A stretch of DNA of 64,000 nt from NCBI RefSeq assembly GCF_003751635.1, contig NZ_RJVI01000002.1, forward strand, positions 372,001 through 436,000, in the 5' to 3' direction. The position numbers and the translations under genes are program-made. The stretch comes from Inmirania thermothiophila. Lineage in GTDB: Bacteria; Pseudomonadota; Gammaproteobacteria; DSM-100275. The notes below the pieces were generated by a model, which saw only the letters and a program-made list of their open reading frames with translations, did no database searches and was not told the origin of the DNA. This document shows positions 43,576 to 53,627 of this stretch, one piece after another. The first letter of the stretch is position 1. Each line of letters begins with the position of its first letter.

Positions 43576-45009
43576 TCAGGCCCCGCGGGCGAGGACCGCG
43601 GCGACGCGCCGCGCCAGGGCCGCGAACACGGCACGGGCCCGCGCCTCCGGCTCCGCCCCCGCCAGCAGCCGCTCGACGGGGCGGAGGATGCGCTCCGCCT
43701 CGCCCCGCCGCAGCCGCGGGGCGAGGTGGGCCGCGAGGAGGCGGTGCGCGCCCTTGCGCTGGCAGACCTCGATGCCGTCGAGGGCCTGGCGGTGGGGGGT
43801 CCCCTCCCAGGTGGCGAGGATCAGGGCCTCCCGCAGCAGGCGCTCGACGCCCTGCTCGGCGAGCATGCCGAGGCCGCCGTGGGCCTCCATGGCCCAGCGC
43901 GCCGCCGCCACCGCGACCTCCGCGGTGTGGTACTTGGCGAGGTGGGCGAGGAGCCGGAAGCGGTGATAGGCGTCGTCGTAGGGCGGGCGCACGCGCCAGA
44001 CCGCATCCAGGCAGCGCGCGGCCTCGAGGGCGAGGGCCACGGCGCCGTCCACCGCCGCCGCCATGCTCCGCGCCTCGGCGGCGAAGAGGGGGTGCCTGGC
44101 CAGCGGCCGGCCGAAGACCACCCGGACGCGGGCATAGGCCGTGGCCTCGTCGAGGGCCCTGCGGGCGAGGGCGGCGGCGGCCACCGCGTTGGCCACCCGG
44201 GACAGGTTCAGGACCTCGAGGATGCGGTAGATCCCCTCCCCCGGACCGCCCAGGGACCAGCCGACGGCGCCCTCCAGCAGCACCTCCCCGGTGGCGACGG
44301 AGCGCGTCCCGATCTTGTCCTTGAGGCGGCGCACCCGGTAGTTGAGGCCGCCGTCGGGGCGCCGGCGCGGCACCGCGAAGAGGCCGAGCCCCCGCACCCC
44401 CGGAGGGGCGCCGGCCGGACGCGCCGCGACCACCGCGACGTCGGCGCCGACGTTGCTCGCGAAGTACTTCTCCCCCGTGAGCCGCCAGGCCCCACCCTCG
44501 GGTGCAGCGACGGTCTCGACCCCGGCGCCGAGGTCCGACCCCCCTGCCCGCTCCGTCATCCAGGTCGCCCCCTCCCAGCCCGAGGCGGGGTCGCGGAAGG
44601 GATCGAGGAGCGGTGCGGCCCATGCCGGATCGCCGTACTTCTCGAGGGCGAGGGCCGTGGCGAGGGAGACGGTGTAGGGGCAGTAGAGGCCGGGGTCATG
44701 ATAGGCGGTGATCCAGCCGAGGGCGAAGAAGGGCCCCAGCCCCGCGCCGGCGAGCGCCCGCGAGACGACACCGGCGGCGTAGCCGCGGTGCAGGAGGCGG
44801 TCACGACCGCCGCTCCACAGCACCCCGTCCTCGCGCCGCCCCTGCCGGTCCCAGGTCCGAAGCCAAGGGGTGCCGGCGCGGTCGACGGCGCACGAGAGGG
44901 CCTCGCCCTCCTCGCGCCACCACGCGGCGTACGCGGCAAGCTCCGCCCCCAGGGCCGGCGCGAGGGCGCAGGCCGGCTCCAGCGGCGCCTCGGGGACCAC
45001 CTGCTCCAT
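43576..45009 (-). CDS. Acyl-CoA dehydrogenase family protein, AidB-like
   Basis: A 477-residue flavoprotein. WMTERAGGSDLG is the FAD/substrate segment, RVVFGRPLARHPL and EAHGGLGMLAEQGVERLLREALILATWEGTPH the C-terminal FAD and catalytic blocks; WEGTPH with Glu in the position of the catalytic base is characteristic of the AidB/isovaleryl-like branch. It could oxidise an acyl-CoA or act like AidB in alkylation defence. The ATG at 45009 is preceded by GGGGGAG; the frame upstream is non-coding. Convergent with the hydrolase gene. Confidence 0.85.
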   Translation of the reverse strand: MEQVVPEAPLEPACALAPALGAELAAYAAWWREEGEALSCAVDRAGTPWLRTWDRQGRREDGVLWSGGRDRLLHRGYAAGVVSRALAGAGLGPFFALGWITAYHDPGLYCPYTVSLATALALEKYGDPAWAAPLLDPFRDPASGWEGATWMTERAGGSDLGAGVETVAAPEGGAWRLTGEKYFASNVGADVAVVAARPAGAPPGVRGLGLFAVPRRRPDGGLNYRVRRLKDKIGTRSVATGEVLLEGAVGWSLGGPGEGIYRILEVLNLSRVANAVAAAALARRALDEATAYARVRVVFGRPLARHPLFAAEARSMAAAVDGAVALALEAARCLDAVWRVRPPYDDAYHRFRLLAHLAKYHTAEVAVAAARWAMEAHGGLGMLAEQGVERLLREALILATWEGTPHRQALDGIEVCQRKGAHRLLAAHLAPRLRRGEAERILRPVERLLAGAEPEARARAVFAALARRVAAVLARGA

Positions 45010-45197
45010 GCGCTCCCCCGGACGTCGTCTACCCTTGCTCAGGTGTAGCACCGGGCGGCGACGACCACCAGCCTCGCCCCTCGCGTCTACCGCATGGTGA
45101 TCTACACTTCCGATTTGTGGAAGGCTGCGGCGCCCCGTCGCAGCGCCCAGGGACAAGGGCACCGGCGAGCCACTACCAAATAGAAGGAGGAGGACCC

Positions 45198-46346
45198 ATG
45201 ACCAGCGGGCAGACCCCGAACAAGGCGGAAGCGCGGACCGACGGCGGCCGGCGCCGCTTCCTCAAGGCGGGCGCCGCCACCGCGGGTGCGGCGACCCTGG
45301 GCTTTCCCATGATCTCCCGCGCCCAGACCGTCACCCTGAAGATGCAGGGGGCCTGGGGGGCGAAGGACATCTTCAACGACATGGCCATGCAGTACGTGGA
45401 CCGCGTCAACGAGATGTCCGGCGGCCGGCTCAAGATCGACTACTTGGTCTCCGGCGCGGTGGTGAAGTCGTTCCAGGTGCAGGACGCGGTGCACAAGGGC
45501 ATCCTCGACGCGGGCCATCAGGTGGCGGCCTACTGGTACGGCAAGCACAAGGCCGCCTCCCTCTTCGGCACCGGTCCCGTCTTCGGCCAGAACGCCCACC
45601 ACACCCTGGCCTGGATCTACAACGGCGGCGGCCTCGAGCTCTACCACGAGCTCCTGCAGAAGGTCCTCAAGCTCAATCTGGTCGGCTTCTTCGCCATGCC
45701 CATGCCGACGCAGCCGCTGGGCTGGTTCAAGGAGCGGATCACGGGGCCGGAGCAGCTGCGGGGCCTGAAGTACCGCACCGTGGGCCTGGCCACCGACATC
45801 ATGGCGGCGATGGGGGTGAAGGTGACGCAGCTTCCGGGCGGCGAGATCATCCCGGCCCTGGAGCGCGGCGTGATCGAGGCCTTCGAGTACAACAACCCGA
45901 CCTCGGACATGCGCTTCGGCGCGCAGGACGTGTCCAAGGTCTACATGATGGGCAGCTACCACCAGGCCGCGGAGTTCTTCGAGATCATCTTCAACAAGCG
46001 CAAGTTCGAGTCGCTGCCCAAGGAGTTCCAGGCCATCCTGCGCTATGCCGCGGAGGCGGCGAGCACCGCCAACTTCAACCTCGCCATGGACAGCTACTCG
46101 CGCGACCTGCAGACCCTGATCCGGCAGCACGGGGTCAAGGTCTACCGCACGCCGCAGTCGGTGCTGGAGGAGCAGCTCAAGGCCTGGGACCGGGTCCTCG
46201 AGCAGCTGATGCAGGACCCCTTCTTCCGCAAGGTGGTGGAGTCGCAGCGGGCCTTCGCCCACCGCGTGGCCTTCTACGACCTCATGAACCAGGCCGACTA
46301 CAAGCTCGCCTTCGAGCACTACTTCCCCGGCGAGCTCGGCTTCTGA
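45198..46346 (+). CDS. TRAP transporter substrate-binding protein with Tat signal
   Basis: A 382-residue DctP-type periplasmic binding protein. GRRRFLKAG (17-25) followed by an Ala-rich hydrophobic stretch is a twin-arginine signal. The mature part has family features KMQGAWGAKDIFND, GLKYRTVGLATDIMAAMGVKV (Arg that binds a carboxylate) and LERGVIEAFEYNNP. The pattern is closest to the branch binding alpha-keto or hydroxy acids and aromatic acids; the ligand is not predictable. AAGGAGGAGG precedes the ATG. TACACT at 45103 may be the -10. Confidence 0.9.
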   Translation: MTSGQTPNKAEARTDGGRRRFLKAGAATAGAATLGFPMISRAQTVTLKMQGAWGAKDIFNDMAMQYVDRVNEMSGGRLKIDYLVSGAVVKSFQVQDAVHKGILDAGHQVAAYWYGKHKAASLFGTGPVFGQNAHHTLAWIYNGGGLELYHELLQKVLKLNLVGFFAMPMPTQPLGWFKERITGPEQLRGLKYRTVGLATDIMAAMGVKVTQLPGGEIIPALERGVIEAFEYNNPTSDMRFGAQDVSKVYMMGSYHQAAEFFEIIFNKRKFESLPKEFQAILRYAAEAASTANFNLAMDSYSRDLQTLIRQHGVKVYRTPQSVLEEQLKAWDRVLEQLMQDPFFRKVVESQRAFAHRVAFYDLMNQADYKLAFEHYFPGELGF

Positions 46347-46354
46347 TGAGGCGA

Positions 46355-46405
46355 GCGGGCGGGCGCACCGCCCGCCCGCGCACCGGGGCGCCGCCGCCCC
46401 GGTGC
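46355..46405. other. Two back-to-back G+C hairpins between TRAP genes
   Basis: Stem 1 (46355-46379): 10-bp perfect arms, 5-nt loop. Stem 2 (46380-46405): 11-bp perfect arms, 4-nt loop. They directly adjoin and fill most of the gap between the binding-protein and small-permease genes. No T-run; they may protect the upstream mRNA and reduce expression downstream. Confidence 0.75.
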
Positions 46406-46437
46406 GAGCGCGCGCGCAGATCCGCACCGGAGGATCC

Positions 46438-47084
46438 ATGGACCGCCTGCTGCTCTTCATCGACGGCCTCAGCACCTGGGTGGGCAAGGCCTTCGCTTGG
46501 TCGCTCCTGATCGGCACCCTGGGCACGAGCTACGACGTCTTCGTCCGCTACGCCTTCCGCAACCCCACGGACTGGGCGTTCGACATGAGCTACACCACCT
46601 ACGGGGCGCTGATCATGATGGGCGGCGCCTACACCCTGGCGCGCAACGCCCACGTCCGCGGCGACGTCATCTACCGGCTGTGGCCGCGGCGGGTGCAGGC
46701 GGGCGTCGACCTCGTCCTCTACTTCCTCTTCTTCTTCCCGGCGGTGGCGGCGCTGGTGGTGGCCGGGTGGGACTATGCGGGCGAGTCCTGGAGCTACATG
46801 CCCTACGGGCCGCAGGGGCCGCGCGGCGAGGTCAGCATCAACTCCCCCGCCGGGGTCCCCATCTCGCCCCTGAAGACGGTCCTCCCGGTGGGGGCCATGT
46901 TCCTCTTCCTGCAGGGGATCGCGGAGGTGATCCGCTGCCTGATGTGCATCCGCAGCGGGCGCTGGCCGGAGCGGCTGCACGACGTGGAGGAGACGGAGGT
47001 GGCCCTGCTCGCCCAGCGCGAGCGGGCCCTCGAGCACGGGTTGCACCTGGACGCCGGGGAGGGCACCGACGGGGAGGCGCGGCG

Positions 47085-47088
<4 letters not shown>
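46438..47088 (+). CDS. TRAP transporter small membrane subunit (DctQ type)
   Basis: A 216-residue membrane protein with four helices (about 15-35, 52-72, 90-112, 145-165) and the DctQ-typical RYAFRNPTDWAFDMSYTTYG segment (37-56). An insert between helix 3 and 4 (GPQGPRGEVSINSPAG) is common in this transporter type. It pairs with the large subunit encoded next (ATGA overlap). CGGAGGA precedes the ATG. Confidence 0.9.
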
Positions 47089-48414
<1,326 letters not shown>

Positions 48415-48431
<17 letters not shown>

Positions 48432-49785
48432 GACCGCGCCGCACCGCCGCGGCCCGGCCGCCGTGCTCGTCGCGGCCCTGCGGGAAGGCGCCCTGGACGC
48501 CGCCGAGCTCGCCGGGCAGTGCCTCGAGGCCGTCGCCGCGCGGGAGGCCGCCATCGGCGCGTGGGCCTTCCACGACCCCGGCCACGTGCGGCGGCAGGCG
48601 GCGATCTGCGACGAGCTGCGCCGGGAGGGGCGCCCCCTCGGCCCCCTCCACGGGCTGCCGGTGGCGGTGGAGGACGTCTTCGACACCGCCGACATGCCCA
48701 CCGGCGACGGCTCGCCCCTGCACGAGGGGCGCCGCCCGCTCGAGGACGCCTGGGCGGTGCGGGCGCTGCGTGCCGCGGGGGCCGTGCTCCTCGGCAAGGC
48801 CGCCACCGCCGAGCTCGGCTGCGGCCTGCCGCCGCCCACCCGCCACCCCCTGGACGCGGCGCGGGCGGTGGGCATGGGGCCCGGCGGCGCCGCCGCGGCG
48901 CTCGCCGCGGGCATGGCCCCGGCGGCGCTGGTCGCCGACTGCGCAGGCTCCGTCGTCCCCGCCGCGGCCTGGTGCGGGGTCCACGCCTACCGGCCGAGCC
49001 GCGGCTGGATCCCGCGTCCCGGGATGCTGCGCCGCTCGCGGCTGCTCGATGGGGTGGCGGTGCTGGCCGCCGCGGTGGAGGATCTCGCGCTCGTCGCCGG
49101 GCCGCTCCTCGGCGACGACCCCGAGGACCCGGACACCCGCCCCCTCGCCCGCCCGGCCCTGGCCGAGGAGGCGCTGCGCCCGCCCCCGCTGCCGCCCCGG
49201 TTCGGTCTCGTGGAGGGGCCGGAGTGGATGCGGCCCGGGCCCGCCGCGGCGGAGGGGCTCGCGGCGCTGGCCGAGATGCTCGGCGGGGAGGCCGGCCGCA
49301 TCGGCCTCGGCGGCCGCTTCCGCGAGGCGGCGGCGCAGGCCCGCCTGGTCCTCGAGGCCGACCTCGCCCTGCGCCTCGAGGAGGAGGTCGGCCGCGGCCG
49401 GGTCTCGCCGGCGCTTGCCGAGCTCGTCGCGCGCGGCCGCCGCCACGCCGCCGTGGACTACCTGCGGGCGGCGGGCGAGGCCGCCGCCCTCTACCGCATC
49501 GTGCGCGAGGCCTTCGACGAGTATGATGTCCTCGTGGCCCCGGCCGCGGCGGGCGAGGCGCCGCCGCGGCAGGAGCAGCCCCTCGACGCCCCCTTCGCCG
49601 CACCATGGACCCTGCTCGGGATGCCAGTGGTGGTGCTGCCGGCGATGACGGGCCCCGATGGGCTGCCCATGGGGGTGCAGCTCATCGCGCCGCGGGGCGA
49701 CGACGTGCGGCTGCTGCGCGCGGCGCGCTGGCTCGAGGGCCGGCTCGCCGCCACGACGGAGGAGACGACGCCATGCGGGACGTGA
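48415..49785 (+). CDS. Amidase-signature protein lacking catalytic residues
   Basis: A 456-residue protein with the fold of the amidase-signature family. GLPVAVEDVFD (80-90) aligns with the motif that carries the catalytic Lys, but position 86 is Glu. The Ser/Gly-rich motif reads GMGPGGAAAA (153-162), so the cis-serine is also lost; only the nucleophile-like Ser179 (DCAGSVV) remains. Amide hydrolysis by the usual mechanism is therefore unlikely. The gene overlaps the TRAP large subunit by 17 nt and is presumably co-expressed with it, so it may bind the transported compound or have another role. Confidence 0.78.
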
Positions 49786-49967
49786 TCGCCGGACTGGTGG
49801 GGGTGGGACTCTTCCTCCTCTTCGTCGGCTACTACGCCTACCGCGTCCACTCGGTGCCGCTCTGGGTCGTGCTCGCCATCGCCGCTCTGCTGGCCCTCGC
49901 CGACTACGTCGGCACCGTGCGCGAGCAGATCCGGCGAAACGCGGACCTTGGCGGCGGCGAGGCATGA
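49773..49967 (+). CDS. Small membrane protein of unknown function
   Basis: A 64-residue protein with two hydrophobic helices (4-24 and 29-47) and a charged tail. ATG at 49773 overlaps the amidase-like gene by 13 nt (GGAGGAG lies 8-14 nt upstream) and its stop overlaps the cysZ start as ATGA. No family recognised; coupling with cysZ suggests membrane-related function. Confidence 0.6.
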   Translation: MRDVIAGLVGVGLFLLFVGYYAYRVHSVPLWVVLAIAALLALADYVGTVREQIRRNADLGGGEA

Positions 49968-50731
49968 CCGCCGCCGGAGGGATGCTGACGGGGGCCTCCT
50001 GCGCCCTCGCCGGGTTTCGCTGGATCGCACGCCCGGGGCTGCGGCGCTGGGTGGCGGCGCCCCTCGCCATCTCCCTCGTCGTGGTGGGCGGGGGGATGTG
50101 GTGGCTGTTCGGGGTCATCGGCGCACAGGCGCAGGCGGCGGCCGAGGCCGCATCCGCCTGGCTCCCCGCCTGGCTCGCCTGGGGCGCGGGCGCGGTGGAG
50201 TGGCTGGTGTGGCTGCTGGCGGTGATCCCGGCCCTCCTCCTCGGGGCGGCCGGCTTCGGCGTGCTCGCCAACGTGGTGGGTGCGCCCTTCAACGCGCGGC
50301 TCGCCGCGGAGGTGGCCCGCGCCTGCGGCCGCCCCCCGCCGGCGGGCCCGACGGACCTGCGCGGCCTGGTCAAGGCCCCCTGGGAGGAGACGCGCAAGCT
50401 GCTCTACCTCGGCGTGCGGGCGCTGCCCTTCCTGCTCCTGTTCGTGATCCCGGGGCTGCAGGTGGCGGCACCGTTCCTGTGGCTGCTCTACGCCGGGTGG
50501 GCGAGCGCCTTCGAGCACCTGGACTACCCCCTCTCCAACGAGGGCATGGGGGTGGACGAGATCCGGGACGTGCTCCGCCGCCATCGCGCCGCGGCCTGGG
50601 GCTTCGGGCTCGTGGCCTACGGCCTCTACGCCCTGCCGCTGGTCAACATCGTGGCCATGCCGGCCGGTGTGGCCGGGGCGGCGCTGCTCTGGAGCCGCCA
50701 CCTCGCCGGCGCCGGGGCTTCACCTGCCTGA
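49964..50731 (+). CDS. cysZ: Sulfate transporter CysZ / EI24 family
   Basis: A 255-residue membrane protein with four to six helices. The opening MLTGASCALAGFRWIARPGLRRWVAAPLAI and the segment DYPLSNEGMGVDEIRDVLRRHR near residue 186 are typical of gammaproteobacterial CysZ (E. coli: about 250 residues). It mediates sulfate entry for assimilation. It stands directly before the sulfur-transfer genes dsrE-tusA, although a palindrome and promoter-like gap separate them. Confidence 0.85.
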   Translation: MTAAGGMLTGASCALAGFRWIARPGLRRWVAAPLAISLVVVGGGMWWLFGVIGAQAQAAAEAASAWLPAWLAWGAGAVEWLVWLLAVIPALLLGAAGFGVLANVVGAPFNARLAAEVARACGRPPPAGPTDLRGLVKAPWEETRKLLYLGVRALPFLLLFVIPGLQVAAPFLWLLYAGWASAFEHLDYPLSNEGMGVDEIRDVLRRHRAAAWGFGLVAYGLYALPLVNIVAMPAGVAGAALLWSRHLAGAGASPA

Positions 50732-50744
50732 CCCGAAGGGATAT

Positions 50745-50757
50745 TGTGTCAGACACA
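50745..50757. promoter_or_regulatory. Palindrome upstream of dsrE-tusA operon
   Basis: TGTGTC-A-GACACA, perfect 6-bp arms within an A+T-richer patch, 52 bp before the dsrE ATG. A second inverted repeat (GTCCGT at 50762, ACGGAC at 50783) follows. Operator for an unknown regulator is a reasonable guess. Confidence 0.45.
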
Positions 50758-50808
50758 CCCGGTCCGTAGGTTCGCTGTCCAGACGGACATGACCCGGGAG
50801 TGAGCGGC

Positions 50809-51207
50809 ATGGACGGCAAGCCCCTCTACATCCTCCTCTGCTCCGGCGAGCACGAAAAGGTGCAGATGGCCGCCATGATGGCCTCTGTGGCCGCGGTCTC
50901 CGGCCGTCCCGCGCAGGTCTTCGTGAGCATGAACGCGGTCCCGGTCTTCGAGCGCGACCGCAGCCCCGAGGAGCGCTACCAGGGCGGGACCTTCTCGCGC
51001 CTGATGCTGGAGAAGAAGGCGCCGGACGCCATCGAGCTCTTCCAGCAGGGCAAGATGCTCGGGGAGATGCAGATGTATGCCTGCTCCATGGCCCTCGACG
51101 TGCTGGGCTGGGAGCTGGACCGCCTGGTGCCGGATCTGTTCGACGGCGCGCTGGGCCTGACCAAGTTCCTGAGCGACGCCGAGCAGGGCGAGCTCATCAC
51201 CCTGTGA
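50809..51207 (+). CDS. DsrE-family sulfur-transfer protein
   Basis: A 132-residue protein of the DsrE/DsrF-like fold. Cys92 in MYACSMALDVLGW is the conserved sulfur-carrying cysteine; Cys11 is extra. Proteins of this type pair with TusA in oxidative sulfur metabolism and relay persulfide sulfur in the cytoplasm. GGGAG precedes the ATG at 50809; the GTG three codons earlier is a poorer choice. First gene of the dsrE-tusA-oxidoreductase-DUF1641 cluster. Confidence 0.87.
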   Translation: MDGKPLYILLCSGEHEKVQMAAMMASVAAVSGRPAQVFVSMNAVPVFERDRSPEERYQGGTFSRLMLEKKAPDAIELFQQGKMLGEMQMYACSMALDVLGWELDRLVPDLFDGALGLTKFLSDAEQGELITL

Positions 51208-51226
51208 CGGGAGGCATGCGGACACC

Positions 51227-51457
51227 ATGGGACAGCGACAGACCATCGACGCCCGCGGGGCCTTCTGCCCCGGTCCCCTGATGGAGCTCATCGCCGCCAT
51301 CAAGCTGGCCGAGGTGGGTGACGAGATCGAGGTCCTCTCCTCCGACAAGGGCTCGGCCAACGACATCCCCGAGTGGGTGGCCAAGGTGGGCCACAGGCTC
51401 GTGGGCATCGAGGAGAAGGACGGCTACTGGAGCATCGTGGTCGAGAAGACGAAGTAG
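51227..51457 (+). CDS. tusA: TusA-family sulfurtransferase
   Basis: A 76-residue protein with the TusA signature: DARGAFCPGPLMELIAAI, active-site Cys14 in the CPGP motif. It accepts persulfide sulfur and hands it to downstream carriers. The position next to DsrE and the SQR-like flavoprotein, rather than near tRNA thiolation genes, points to sulfur oxidation. Confidence 0.92.
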   Translation: MGQRQTIDARGAFCPGPLMELIAAIKLAEVGDEIEVLSSDKGSANDIPEWVAKVGHRLVGIEEKDGYWSIVVEKTK

Positions 51458-51539
51458 CCGCGCCGGACGGCCGCGGATGCGATGCCCCCGGCCGCATGGG
51501 ACGCCGGCGACGAAAACGACAAGAATCCAGGTTCATCGC

Positions 51540-51621
51540 CCCGCTCGACGGCGGGGTGACCGTACGCAGGGGAGGCGATCCCCTGCACGTCTCGGGAGGA
51601 TGGGGCGCGCAAGGCGCCCGG
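51540..51621. other. Structured leader before the SQR-like gene
   Basis: Within the 189-nt gap between tusA and the oxidoreductase three G+C stems follow one another: CCCCGC/GCGGGG near 51540-51556, GCAGGGG-aggcgat-CCCCTGC (51566-51586) and GGGCGC/GCGCCC near 51603-51620. GGGAGGAGGAA then precedes the ATG. No known riboswitch class was recognised. Confidence 0.5.
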
Positions 51622-51646
51622 CATCGACAAGGGAGGAGGAACCGGC

Positions 51647-52786
51647 ATGGCCAAGACCGTCCTCATCGTCGGCGGGGGACTCGCCGGCACCATCGTCGCC
51701 AACGGCCTCGCCCGCCAGCTCGCCCCGGAGCTGCGCTCGGGCGCGGTCAACATCACCGTCCTCGGCGCCACCGACACCCACATGTACCAGCCGGGGCTGC
51801 TCTACGTCCCCTTCGGCCGCATCCGCGAGTCGGAGCTCTTCCGTCCGGAGCGCGAGGTCCTCAACCGCCTCGTGCACTTCTTCGTCGATCCCGCGACCCG
51901 CATCGACGTCGAGGGCAAGAAGGTCACCACCGAGTCCGGCAAGACCTACGGCTACGACTACCTGGTCATCGCCACCGGCTCGCGCATCATGCCCCAGAAC
52001 ATCCCCGGCATGGCCGAGGGCGCGCACTGGTTCTACGACCTCGACGGTGCGCGCAAGCTGCGTGATGCGCTGGCCGAATTCGAGGGCGGCAAGGTGGTGG
52101 TCAACGTCAACGCCCCCCACAAGTGCCCGGTGGCGCCGCTGGAGGTGGTCTTCATGCTGCGCGAGTTCCTGGCCGCCAAGGGGGTGCTGGACAAGACCGA
52201 GATCACCTACACCTACCCCATCGGGCGGCTGCACGCCCTCGAGCCCGTCGCCAACTGGGCCAAGCCCGAGTTCGACCGCCTCGGGGTGAAGTACGAGACC
52301 TTCTTCAACACCAAGGAGGTGGATCCGGAGAAGAAGACCATCACCTCCGAGGAGGGGGTCACCCTGCCCTACGACCTGCTCATCACCATCCCGCCCCACC
52401 AGGGCGCGCAGGTGATCGACGACTCCGGTCTCGGCAAGGGCGGCTGGGTCCCGACCAACCCGAAGACCCTGCACCGCGAGGGCTCCACCGACGTCTTCGT
52501 GGTGGGCGACACCACCAACATCCCCATCTCCAAGGCCGGCTCCACCGCCCACTTCGAGGCCGACACCGTCATCGACAACATCACCTCCCTGATCAAGGAG
52601 GGGCGCTGGGCGCGCAACTACGACGGCAAGGTCTTCTGCTTCGTGGAGACCGGCCTCGACACCGGCACCTACGTCTGGTTCAACTACACCACCCCGCCGA
52701 ACCCGGGGCCGCCCTCGCGGATGATCCACTGGTTCAAGCTCGCCTACAACCGGCTCTACTGGCTCTCGGCCCGCGGCCTGCTGTGA
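51647..52786 (+). CDS. Sulfide:quinone oxidoreductase-like FAD protein
   Basis: A 379-residue two-dinucleotide-binding flavoprotein. FAD-binding VLIVGGGLAGTIVANGLA (5-22) and the C-terminal VFVVGDTTNIPISKAGSTAH (283-302) are clear. Cys160 in NAPHKCPVAPLE aligns with the sulfide-attacking Cys160 of SQR; the partner Cys of true SQR is not in its standard context, with Cys331 as the only other candidate. The C-terminal amphipathic segment MIHWFKLAYNRLYWLS may touch the membrane. Together with DsrE, TusA and DUF1641 it likely oxidises a sulfur intermediate and reduces quinone; sulfide itself is not certain. Confidence 0.8.
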   Translation: MAKTVLIVGGGLAGTIVANGLARQLAPELRSGAVNITVLGATDTHMYQPGLLYVPFGRIRESELFRPEREVLNRLVHFFVDPATRIDVEGKKVTTESGKTYGYDYLVIATGSRIMPQNIPGMAEGAHWFYDLDGARKLRDALAEFEGGKVVVNVNAPHKCPVAPLEVVFMLREFLAAKGVLDKTEITYTYPIGRLHALEPVANWAKPEFDRLGVKYETFFNTKEVDPEKKTITSEEGVTLPYDLLITIPPHQGAQVIDDSGLGKGGWVPTNPKTLHREGSTDVFVVGDTTNIPISKAGSTAHFEADTVIDNITSLIKEGRWARNYDGKVFCFVETGLDTGTYVWFNYTTPPNPGPPSRMIHWFKLAYNRLYWLSARGLL

Positions 52787-52799
52787 CGGGGGGCAAGCC

Positions 52800-53540
52800 A
52801 TGAACGACACGACCCAGGCCCCGCCGGCGATGGGCGAGGAGCTGGAGCGGCTGGCGCGGGCGACCACCGACGCCCTCACCGACTCCATGGTGGAGCGCGC
52901 CGCGGTGGCGGCGGGCAACGCCATGGAGGTCCTCGACCGCCTCAACGACGAGCAGACCCGCGCCGCGATCCACGCCCTCCTGGACGGGCTCACGGAGCTG
53001 CACCGGCTCGGCGCCCTGCAGGGGGCGCTGGACCTCGTGCGGCTGCTGCACGGGGCCCGCGAGGCCCTCACCGACAGCATGGTGGAGCGGCTGGTCACGG
53101 CCCTCGGCAACCTCGGCGAGCTCGCGGACCTCCTCAACGACGAGGTCAACCGCAAGGCCATGGCGGAGGCCATCCAGGCCTTCGGCGAGCTCCACCGGCT
53201 CGGCGCCACCCAGACCCTGTTCGATCTCGTGCGGCTCGTCCACGCCGCCCGCGACGCCGCCACCGACTCCATGGTGGAGCGCGGCTTCGTCTTCATCGAG
53301 CAGATGGTCAACAACCTCGCCAACGAGGAGATGGCCGAGCTGGCGCACCAGACCCGCCGCGCCATGGAGGAGGCCCTGGAGGAGTGCGTGCAGGTGCCGG
53401 CGGGAGGCGGCCTCCTCGGCACCGTGCGCATGCTCGCCAATCCCGAGGCCCAGTCGGCGCTGCGCTTCCTTCTCGCCTTCGGCTGCAGGCTGCAGCAGCG
53501 CGCGGCGGCCCTCACGCCCCGCAACGGGGGCGAAGGCTAG
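52800..53540 (+). CDS. DUF1641 protein with triple 64-residue repeat
   Basis: A 246-residue helical protein of the DUF1641 family, frequently next to SQR-like and formate dehydrogenase-like genes. TDSMVER occurs at 27-33, 91-97 and 155-161, exactly 64 residues apart, each followed by a similar helical block (LNDEQ/LNDEV, ELHRLGA, LDLVRLLHGAR). The third copy is degenerate in its second half. No signal peptide, membrane helix or cofactor motif. Probably an accessory or scaffold partner of the oxidoreductase. Confidence 0.82.
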   Translation: MNDTTQAPPAMGEELERLARATTDALTDSMVERAAVAAGNAMEVLDRLNDEQTRAAIHALLDGLTELHRLGALQGALDLVRLLHGAREALTDSMVERLVTALGNLGELADLLNDEVNRKAMAEAIQAFGELHRLGATQTLFDLVRLVHAARDAATDSMVERGFVFIEQMVNNLANEEMAELAHQTRRAMEEALEECVQVPAGGGLLGTVRMLANPEAQSALRFLLAFGCRLQQRAAALTPRNGGEG

Positions 53541-53544
53541 GCCG

Positions 53545-53575
53545 GGCGGCGGGCCCGTGCAGCGGGCCCGCCGCC
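53545..53575 (+). terminator. Rho-independent-type terminator after DUF1641
   Basis: 13-bp perfect G+C stem (53545-53557 and 53563-53575), 5-nt loop, followed by TTGCGTTG. It starts 5 nt after the stop and ends the sulfur operon before lexA. Confidence 0.75.
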
Positions 53576-53627
53576 TTGCGTTGCCGGCCCCGCCCGGTGA
53601 TCATGGCCGGCGGCGGAGGGGAGGAGC

